Assembly: GCF_001039355.2 (NCBI RefSeq)
Contig: NW_019773948.1
Location: 1-31,751 of the forward strand
Origin: Lingula anatina
Lineage: Eukaryota; Brachiopoda; Lingulata; Lingulida; Lingulidae
DNA length: 31,751 nucleotides
Direction: 5' to 3'
Position numbers and translations under genes: made by a program. Under the pieces are notes generated by a model. It did no database searches and had not been told where the DNA came from. It saw only the letters and a program-made list of their open reading frames with translations. This document shows, piece by piece, positions 10,763 through 19,292 of this stretch (position 1 is its first letter; every line of letters starts with the position of its first letter).

Positions 10763-13700
10763 GTATGTGTACCGTTATGATGAGCATCATGCATATTGTA
10801 TCGACAACTCGACCAGCAGAGGTGAAATATCATCAAATTATCTAACGCTGCACAATGTTGTGCTTTTGGCATTTCCGGCAATTATCTTCATATCGTTTAA
10901 TTTATTTTACCTTTTTATTTGTTTCCTTTTCTTGCCTTTATTGGCCATTATGCGCACAAGTATCACATAAGCTTATCATTTAGCTATTATTCTCGTGGAC
11001 AGAATGTTACAACCTTTAAATGACTCGATAATATGATAACCATACCTCTCAAAAGACTAAGAGAGTTATTTAAAAAATGGGCAGAATTCAGGAAAAAGGT
11101 AACATGCAAAAAAGCCTGTGCTATCAAAAGGCTCCAAGGGAATTATTTTTTAAATATTAAAAGTCTATAATTACCGTCTATATCATTTACAACCTCTGGA
11201 ATTTTTCCCCGATGACTAACACTTTCATACCCGCGGCTTGGTTCTATCTTTAGGTCTAAGTACGCTGTTTACGTTTTATCATCACCATCAAAATTAAGGT
11301 GTCTGTTTTTTTTTAATATGGGGTCAATTACATGACTTGGTTCTAAAAAATGCTGTCTCGTGGCATTTCAAAAATGTTCTCTGAAAATATCATATTTAAC
11401 GGGTTTTATTTTTTCTTCCTATTTTACTTTGTTTCGGATTTTTTTTTTTTTTTTTTTTTTTTTGCATCCGAACCATAAAACAATCCACAGTGAGGTTAAC
11501 GGAATTTCTTCCTGTATTTTTGCAATTCTTTATTTTAGTACATTTTTGTGACAGAAAAAATAAACAAAATAAAATAACATCGATAATTAAATATAAGACC
11601 ATGTTTTTTTTTTTTTTCAGGAAAGTTCCGCGACAAACCATTAATGTCAACATCAGTCTTTGGGAGCACTACGAAGACGTCCTGAAGGAAATTGACGAAC
11701 AGGAAAACGGACCTCTCCGGAAATTACTGAAGGAAGTCGTGGAAAAGAACCCCGGCATCGCTCCCGCCGGAAGTCTATTCCAGCGACTACACATACCCGA
11801 GAAGCTTCCAGGCGGCAAAACCGGGTTCGAATCCGATTTCGATTTTCTGGACCCCTCTGTGAAAGCTCTGGAGGCCCCCCATTCTGCAGTCAGATTGGTG
11901 AAGGTTCCCAATTCCGACGTGTACGTCCATTTGTATGTGAACAACCAAAGGGTAACCCCCTTGCACAGACGTCTTAGCATGGCTCGCTTCTACGACCCCC
12001 AGCGGTCTGGCGTCTCAGTGGACATTAAATACTGGGCGGCGCCTAATAATACAAAAGGCACGTGTCTTAATAATACCGTCACCATCCTGCTGCACGGGTT
12101 CGACCCCAAAACCAACAGGACTCGCCCACCGATCCTTACCGCCCGGATGTACAAGGGATATCAGAGTTTCACCACCCCTCCGTACAAATCCTGTTTCGTT
12201 GATGATGGCGGAGACAAGGAATGCTGCGACGGAAACGTCCCGGACTCCGAGGAAGGGTTCGCCAATGATTACAACCCTGGCTGGGTGGACACGAACGCCG
12301 TGGATGCCATTGGAGGGGCAATAGGAAAGTTCATCACCATGCGCCCAGACGCCGAGGTCGTCATGGACGTCGTCCTCGTGTATCGCACCTCGTGGCCCAC
12401 GTGGTTCCGGCAGTGGGAGGAGCCGAACTGGCCCAGGATGTGGCCTCAGGGGGAGACCGTCGCTCTGCTGAAGAACACCGGGGCTGAAGTGACCCGGAAG
12501 TCAAACGATGACGACAGAGCGAGCCAGGAGACGTGGCGCCTCGTTTTCGTCCAGGCTGAGAACATTTTGATCAACACGTGGAACAAGGAACAACGCACGT
12601 TGATGATGTTCCTGAAGGCGTTGAGGCGCAAGTACTTCCAGCACGTCGAAGACGCCATTACGGGATTTCATCTCAAACTGCTCTCCTTCTGGGTGGTGGA
12701 GGAACTGGGGACAGATTGGAGGCTCGCGGACATGAACGCTGCTGTGTCAGAGGCACTGGCCAGCATTCAAGATGTCTGCAAGAATCGATTCTTGCCCAAT
12801 TACTTCGTCCCGCAAGTCAATGAACTGGATGGCGCATCTCCTGAGGGATTAGACGAAGTGTCTGACATCATAGACGATATTCTTAAAGACCCCGATACTT
12901 ACTTCATAGAAAATCTATTCCGTAATGTTAGCGAAGCTGAGCACTCATCAGGGTTCAAGTACACTATGTTTTATGAGTCTAGCCACGCAAGCGGTGCTAC
13001 ATCAATTTATCATATATCTCTTCTACCTGTGCTGGGGTATATATCCGTCTCTATCTCTTGTTTTGTGAAACGCGTCTGGGTTTAATATTAGCTACCAGTA
13101 AGAGCCAACGCTGAGACGCGGATTAGAAAATTGCGAGGCATCAGCAATATAGTGCACTGATTTTCACCTGATTTTCACCTGAACTCTGCTAGTTGTATCT
13201 CAAGAAATTTTTTCTGCATTTTTGGTTGAAAATATAAGAAAGTACATCAGCTTTTGACGTTTTTTTTTTTCACATTTTCTCTTCTTTCAATGTTTGCGCA
13301 CTGTGGCATTTGCTAGAAGCGTAATGAAAAACAAGGGTTCATTTTCCTGTAACCTTTGCAAAATAAGGTTAGCTAAAGACATTATTTTTAACCTCAAGGA
13401 ACCTTTCTAGCACCCTTAAAGCGCTGGGTGGAACTTTGTTTTTTTTATTACTACTGGTATATTTATCAGGAGATTTTTTTCTTTCGTTTAACATCAAGGT
13501 GTACAAATAATGTAGTGCACCTGCCTAAGAACAGCTACTAATATAATTACTATATGCTTTGCTGAGTGACTTTGAGCCCATACAGAACAGCGGTCTAACA
13601 GATCCGAGGATCAAATATGGCGACCCACTGAAAAGCTTGTCGCTTAATGCCCGACTAGACACTGAATATATTCCCCGAGGAGATTACGCTACAAGCATTT

Positions 13701-16624
13701 AAGTGGGTCGGCCATATTTGATCCACTGATCTGTTAGTGTGCTTTTCCGAATGCGCTCTATTACCTGTTATTTTCGTGCTCAGTCAAAACTCTACGTGTA
13801 TTTCTAAAAAAAACCTTAGACTATCTTCAACATAATAGGCCTGTATAGAGATACATATACGTTGTGTGTATTTTTATAAATTTTATGATTCATGAATATG
13901 ACTATATACCACAGTCCAGAGACGGGTTAAGCACGAGGACGGTTGGATCTTCTAGGACAGGAACTTGATTTTAAACCAACTACATTTGACTTTGAATATT
14001 TTTTTACTGCTGTGAAACACCAACTGGGCGCCTTTGTGCCAGGCGCATTTTTTAGACTAGGAAGCACTGAAAACATCCGTGTTTTTAGGCTATTTGTTGA
14101 GGTTCCGTTTGCCAAAATATGTTTGCATTGTATCAATTTTGTAGTGCCAATTTTTAAGCATTGTGGGTTAGCTGTTTAGTACCCGGATGATCTCATATGA
14201 CGCCAATATGACGTATTTTAATTCTGATTGGCCGATTACAATTATTCTACTAATAAACAGACCTACATGTATGACTTAAACTTGGCTCCCGTTTCTATTC
14301 TTGCTATTGTTTCACGTACTTATGATGAGCATAACAATTTCTATAAAAAGTAGATTAAATTTTAAAAAAATATTAGCTATGAAAGCTGAAAAATTGTAAA
14401 TGTGATGCATATTGTGCAATGCATTTGTGAGAAAAATGACGCGTCATTGTGACGTAGCAGAACTCGAAGGCATCCGTCACCTCGTAGAACGTAATCTTAC
14501 GTTAGCTACCTGTAACGTCAAAAGTAACAAAAAAACGATCATGGCAACGTAAATACACAAGGCCAGCATACGTTGCCGCATCATAAAAAGAACGGTGAGT
14601 AAGAGTCATTTTGAGTCTTTTAACAATGATTTTATTGTCATAAACTACTAACTCAAATGCTGAATTGTCATGTAATTTAGATTGTGTCAAAGCTGTGTCA
14701 AAATTCTGGATAGGCGGTTTCAATGCAGGAATATATACAGTAGCTTGGCTACTGTTTGGTGAAAACAAGCATTCTAATCGAATAAAAACATCTACTTTGG
14801 CTGTGCCAAAATTATCGCTTATGATAGAAACTGACTCTATTAAAAAGTCATCATTGATTGATGTAAGCAACACATTTATAAGGTCATTGCCTTGAATACG
14901 TTCAGATAAAAACACGCCTTTCAAATAGCGGTCGAATATTAAGATGCCGTATACTGGGACAAACTCGGAAAAAAAGTTGTTTGATTGAAGAGAAGCAATT
15001 TGAAAACTGAAGTAGGAATGTAGGATGCGCCACGCAGTATGTTGATTGATGAAGCAACTAGTTAATTGCCTCGTGCACATGCTAGAAGAATATCTACGTA
15101 GTTATAGGCCGATATTGATCGGGACAAATGAGAATCATTCGCGGTAGCTAGCCTAAAACGAGGCAGAAATGATCCGTGAGATGCATTATGTTAGTTTTTA
15201 ATGGCACTTTGTACACCACTCGCTAAAAGACAATTGCCTATTTCTGACCTTTCTGTCCTCAAATTTCCGAGAAATCTCGGCTGATTTTACCGTAAGTCAC
15301 CATCAGCCGTCTTCTCAGCAAATAATATACGTTCAGCCTGCCTAGCATAGGCCTACTCGCACACCCGATACACGATCGAAAGACAGTACATGCATGTACC
15401 GGCAATTTTCTGAATGAACATGATCACGTGGCTGTGCCAAAATTAACGCTCATGATAGAAACTGACTCGATTAAAAAGTCAGTTTAGACTCAGTTTAGAC
15501 TGAGTTTAGACATAGACTCAGTTTAGTATTACATCCTTTAATTGTAAACTTTATCTTTAGAGTAACCTTAGCCTTTCATTCCTTTGTTGTTACTACATGT
15601 ATACTGAGATGTTTACTACAGCTAGCTTATCATTCAGTCAACTAATGAAATTTTTTTCATTAATTTCAAAAATGATACGATCGTTGATTTTACTGCAGGA
15701 TGGGTTACTGTAATTAAACAAGTTATTTCATTTTCATTCCCATACCGTTGCACCTTTCTTTGTCTCTTTAAAAGGCAGGTTCCACATATGATGAGCGATT
15801 TCCTACGGTTATTCACAACGGACTGTTGCATGGGCTCCCCGAAAGACCTCACTGTTAGTTCCAACGTCTTCCGGCAGGTGGCAGGGCTGCGGGACCAGCT
15901 ACACATCATGCGGTACCTCTTGTTTTGGAGCGTCATAGCAACGGCCCTCTTTCTCATCATCGCTGCTCTTCTCGCGCGCAGACGCTCGCCCGTGCTGCAG
16001 CCCCCGAGACCAGGTTGTCATGACAACCACCGTGCTAGAGAGACGGGGAAGACATTTCAGGGAGAGAAGGGCCGTTGTCAAATTCACTGGGACGGCGGCG
16101 AGAGTCAAGCGTCTCTGATCATTCCTGTACCCGGCAAGCCGTGCGTGGAGTGGGACGGTGGAGCCAGCCAGACCGCTCTCTACGCGCAACAAAGTATCCG
16201 GGATTTCAAGCTCTCTAAGTGGAAAAAACCTTGTACAAGAAATCTGGTAGGAACTTTTTGTTTTAGTTATATGTCGATTTTCTTTTCTTTTTTTTAATTT
16301 TTCACTCTTTTATTATATATTTTTACATTTACTTTTTTACGCCTTTTAATTGACTGGTCTTAGACTTTGAGTTTACTGGTAATAAGTTGTATAATTTCTC
16401 ATCTAAAGAAAACAAAAAAGTTAAAGAAGACATAATTGTGTTAGACCAAGAAGTGCATGGTTTACAGTGATGATTGCCAAAAGTGCGTTTTTTAAATACT
16501 TAAAATACTTTCTTTTTAGATTCCGCGGCTAAGGGAGGAAATTAAGACGTTGTGGACATCACCGGGCGCCAAAGCTGGTTTGAACTCTCTAAGATTTACC
16601 CCACCAGTCACATACCAGGACTAG
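8709..16624 (+). CDS. Membrane-tethered Mab-21/cGAS-like nucleotidyltransferase, signal peptide plus TM
   Basis: Exons 8709-8797, 11621-12958, 15775-16246 and 16520-16624 join with phases 2, 2 and 0 into 667 codons. In-frame TAG codons at 8697-8702 support the start. Residues 1-22 are a signal peptide (MARRCLLGCLAISLYCGIAM). The Mab-21/cGAS fold covers about 45-475: GS at 80-81, acidic pair D102/D104 (ESDFDFL), third acidic residue D279 (MDVVLVYRTSWP), then WRLVF at 335 and the helical C-terminal lobe. Sequons at N40, N172, N180, N195 and N465 suit an extracellular domain. A single TM (523-543) is followed by RRR and a 124-residue tail. The cGAS zinc-ribbon cysteines are absent after D279. 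An insert of about 80 residues with CFVDD and ECC cysteines lies between D104 and D279. The exon 2 donor could instead be at 13036 (same phase). ITPRIP-like Mab-21 membrane proteins are the nearest known alternative. Ligand and activity are unknown. Introns 1 and 2 hold MITEs and microsatellites. Confidence 0.8.
9092..9110. repeat. Poly(G) run
   Basis: About 19 consecutive G bases in intron 1 of the cGAS-like gene; length is likely inexact in the assembly. Confidence 0.9.
9551..9751. mobile_element. MITE-like foldback element, family A, copy 1
   Basis: Arms pair as inverted repeats: ctaacagctccgcggatcaa and acccacttgaaagcct on the left against agtgggtt, tttgatccgtgg and agctgctagtctg on the right. 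The core (agacactgaatagattcccc) is shared with copy 2 at 13568-13762. TAA lies at both outer edges, possibly a 3-bp target duplication as in PIF/Harbinger elements. Ends are approximate. It sits in intron 1 of the cGAS-like gene and has no coding capacity. Confidence 0.75.
9980..10200. repeat. Degenerate tandem duplication, about 125-bp period
   Basis: The blocks ggaatatgccatcgctcagt (10151) and gaatatgtcaccactcagtt (10027), each followed by ggcttcttg, and the nearby gcccaact stretches indicate two diverged copies in direct orientation within an intron. Confidence 0.5.
10713..10760. repeat. (GA)n microsatellite
   Basis: About 24 uninterrupted GA units. Confidence 0.95.
11440..11463. repeat. 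Poly(T) run
   Basis: A T run of about 24 bases upstream of exon 2 of the cGAS-like gene. A second, shorter T run at 11603-11617 is the polypyrimidine tract of the exon 2 acceptor. Confidence 0.85.
13568..13762. mobile_element. MITE-like foldback element, family A, copy 2
   Basis: The arms ctaacagatccgaggatcaa on the left and tttgatccactgatctgtta on the right are inverted repeats, with gcgacccact against agtgggtcg further in. The core (agacactgaatatattcccc) matches copy 1. The right outer end (tccgaatgcgc) is the complement of the left outer end of copy 1 (gcattcagaa), which helps fix the termini. It lies in intron 2 of the cGAS-like gene. Confidence 0.75.
14502..15080 (-). CDS. Unidentified antisense open frame inside intron 2 of the cGAS-like gene
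   Basis: A 192-codon open frame with a balanced amino-acid composition, which is long for this AT-rich background. I do not recognise a family. The centre reads as alternating hydrophobic strands (DVFIRLECLF, ATVYIP, FELVVYDNKIIV), suggesting a small beta-rich domain. It may be an exon rather than a whole gene: on the minus strand there is an acceptor-like gtttgtcccag before codons VYGILIF and a donor-like GTAGCT at the end. A 50-bp piece of it (14801-14851) recurs at 15431-15481 in the same orientation with about four mismatches, which points to repeat or transposon origin. Chance is possible. Confidence 0.3.
   Translation of the reverse strand: MCTRQLTSCFINQHTAWRILHSYFSFQIASLQSNNFFSEFVPVYGILIFDRYLKGVFLSERIQGNDLINVLLTSINDDFLIESVSIISDNFGTAKVDVFIRLECLFSPNSSQATVYIPALKPPIQNFDTALTQSKLHDNSAFELVVYDNKIIVKRLKMTLTHRSFYDAATYAGLVYLRCHDRFFVTFDVTGS
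15431..15481. repeat. 50-bp diverged copy of 14801-14851
   Basis: Both copies run from gctgtgccaaaatta to attaaaaagtca with about four substitutions. It is followed by short cagtttagact-type repeats up to 15530. Confidence 0.8.
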
Positions 16625-16963
16625 CTAGGCACAGCATTAAGACATAAAGCCATGCCTCAGTAATTGAGAGACGTAACTCATCCATCTTAAGTCCCCCTCG
16701 TCCACCGATTAAAAACATTCCTAAATGATTAGGCCTGTTTCAAAATTTCCGATATTATCAAGAGACGTATATTCTGTAGGCCTAATTTGTGTTCGTCGAA
16801 AAAAAGGTTCAGAACAATCCCATTTTAATACACTATCATGATACTCATTTCTTTTATTTTTCATTTGTTATCCACTCAGACGCTCACATTATCTCTATAA
16901 TCCTTTTTTAGGAATATATACAAGTCTATAATCTGCTGCAATATTCAATTTACATGTTAAAGA

Positions 16964-16969
16964 AATAAA
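16964..16969 (+). terminator. Poly(A) signal AATAAA of the cGAS-like gene
   Basis: A canonical hexamer lies 340 bases after the stop codon at 16622-16624 and before the CENP-O promoter block. It is a plausible 3' end of the transcript. Confidence 0.5.
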
Positions 16970-17030
16970 TTACACTATACACCTTATTTGGTATGTTTGT
17001 TAACCGTCTCATTTTCCTGAGTTGTCATAC

Positions 17031-17575
17031 TTACGGGCAATCTGCGGACACTCCCTCAGTTTACGCTCTTCCTCTCCCAAAACAAAACACAATCCATGTG
17101 AATGCGACAGGTGAGCAAAGACTGTCAAACATCTGATTAGTTCCAAAAACTACTCTTGACTGTTGCGTTTATAATTATTGTTATTTTAACGAAAAATTTA
17201 TAAATCAATGAACATTTCTAAGTAAATATTCCAGGTTTTATAAATTGATTAATTAATATTATTTTCAACTGTATCAGTTTTGCAAATTGCAATAAAACAC
17301 TTAAAACATCATCCTGAGGAACCACACCGGAAGTAGTCTTTGAAAAAGAGGCGGGAGTAAATGTCCAGTTTCAGTGGTTGTCTATACATGTACAAGTAGT
17401 ATACTGTATATCCTTTTCACAGAAAGTTATCTATCTGATTTGAAAACGGAGATTTAAGGAACATGATGTTTGGTAAGTGAATGGCTTTAGCTGGGATTAT
17501 GTAATGTTGCGAACCGAACGAAATTGGATTACTTATCGAACGTAATTGCCCAGGTTGACGATTTATTCTGTTATT
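17031..17575 (+). repeat. Tandem block copy 1: duplicate CENP-O promoter and first exon
   Basis: Runs from ttacgggcaatctgcgg to gacgatttattctgttatt and is about 97% identical to 17610-18168, at an offset of 579 bases. It includes the ETS motif at 17326-17334, the ATGATGTTTG exon at 17463-17472 and its GTAAGT donor. The copy ends in a hairpin (17576-17600) followed by the single N at 17601. Divergence at the level of allelic variation plus the N suggests stacked haplotypes, but a true duplication cannot be excluded. Confidence 0.85.
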
Positions 17576-17601
17576 GTACCACCAGCGTTAGCGCTGGCGG
17601 N
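17576..17601. repeat. Hairpin motif next to an ambiguous base (N)
   Basis: gtaccaccagcgttagcgct followed by ggcgg forms a stem (CCAGCG with CGCTGG). The same motif starts the element at 31641. The only N of the window follows at 17601, marking a join or uncertain base between the two repeat copies. Confidence 0.8.
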
Positions 17602-17609
17602 GTGTGGCC

Positions 17610-18168
17610 TTACGGGCAATCTGCGGACACTCCCTCAGTTTACACTCTTCCTCTCCCAAAACAAAACACAATCCATGTGAATGCGACAGGTGAGCAAAGA
17701 CTGTCAAACATCTGATTAGTTCCAAAAACTACTCTTGACTGTTGCGTTTATAATTATTGTTATTTTAACGAAAATTTTATAAATCAATGAACATTTTAAG
17801 TAAATATTCCAGGTTTTATAAATTGATTAATTAATATTATTTTCAACTGTATCAGTTTTGCAAATTGCAATAAAACACTAAAACATCATCCTGAGGAACC
17901 ACACCGGAAGTAGTCTTTGAAAAAGAGGCGGGAGTAAATAGCCAGTTTCAGTGGTTGTCTATACATGTACAAGTAGTATACTGTATATCCTTTTCACAGC
18001 AAGTTATCTATCTGATTTGAAAACGGAGATTTAAGAAACATGATGTTTGGTAAGTAATTGGCTTTAACTGGGATTATGTAATGTTGCGATTTGCGAACCG
18101 AACGAACTTGGATTACTTATCGAACGTAATTGCTAAACAGGTCCAGGCTGACGATTTATTCTGTTATT
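17610..18168 (+). repeat. Tandem block copy 2: CENP-O promoter and first exon in use
   Basis: The second copy of the block described at 17031. It lies directly upstream of the rest of CENP-O, so its first exon (18040-18049) is the natural one to splice to 18907. Differences from copy 1 are scattered substitutions and small indels, such as the inserted gctaaacaggtc near 18132. Confidence 0.85.
17903..18039 (+). promoter_or_regulatory. CENP-O promoter: ETS site and GC box
   Basis: ACCGGAAGT at 17903-17911 is an ETS/GABP-type site and GGCGGGAG at 17927-17934 is a GC-box/E2F-like element, about 110-140 bases before the first ATG. The combination is typical of TATA-less, cell-cycle or housekeeping genes. 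Copy 1 carries the same ETS site at 17326-17334. Confidence 0.5.
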
Positions 18169-18667
18169 CCACTTGTATATTCTAAATATATGTCCCATTT
18201 TGAACAAGTCGTATGATATCCCTTTCTTAGTCTCTAGAAATATCCTTTCATTGTAATTCCCCGTGTGGGCACATGCTTGTACATTTATGTTTGTTCCAGG
18301 AATTAGGCTTCGTTCACATGCAATGTCTATTTTCTAAATTCTATTTTCTATTTTCGGTATGTCTTATGATCACGGTCTGTGCACTGAATATCCCGCGGCG
18401 TAATTACTGGCAGCGCGAGCCAGTTACTATAAGTTACTATAAGTAACTGGCTCGCGCTGCCAGTAATTACGCGGCGGGATATTCAGTGCACAGACCGTGA
18501 TCATAAGATAGCGCGAATAGAAAATAGAATTTAGAAAATAGACATTGCATGTGAACGAAGCCTTATATTAATGATAATAAATGGTGGAGGACAGCGGTGT
18601 GGTTGATACATATATCAAACATATTCATGTTTCACATGTGGGTTATGTCTGTGCATGCGTGAGTGCT

Positions 18668-18720
<53 letters not shown>

Positions 18721-19230
18721 TGATACTGCAAAAGCGCCCAAAAATCTCACTTTTTATCATCTTGTTTTGCGGTTTGCCAATTAAAATTTTCTGGCCTGTC
18801 CATACTTACTACTGGTAGTAATTATTATAATGATAATTTATTTCTCAGAAAAACTTATTGATAAGAACTAATAAAACTAATTTGATTGATATTTCTCTTT
18901 CACCAGACATGTTAGAAATGCTCCAGGATCTGGAGACAAAGTCAAAGAAAGAATCCAGCTTGAAGGAGGAGGAGAAAAAACAAGATGATGAACTGAGACA
19001 ACTGAAACTGAAAGTGACCAAGTTGCAGCAAAAGAAGAAGTGGCTGCAGCAACAACTCAGTAAAGAGGTGTTTATACTTTAGTTCTCTAGCTGTTATAAT
19101 CTGAAAATGATAACGGTACATGTATTAGCATTCGGGCGTACAATAGTGAAAAATAAGGTGAATACATGAAATGAAAAAGACATGGCTACACAGTATTACA
19201 CTGTCATCTGACAACTTTGTAAATTACTCC

Positions 19231-19292
<62 letters not shown>

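Noticed and set aside
11818-11832. Perfect tRNA B-box-like GGGTTCGAATCC
   Set aside because: It lies inside the conserved coding exon of the cGAS-like gene, the flanks do not pair as a T-stem and no A box or cloverleaf is present.
13927-14179. Overlapping frames on both strands, 69 and 78 codons
   Set aside because: No recognisable domain, no splice support, lies in an intron; probably chance.
18306-18562. Large palindrome considered as a regulatory attenuator or replication origin
   Set aside because: The TTA duplication and MITE-type ends explain it as a transposon.
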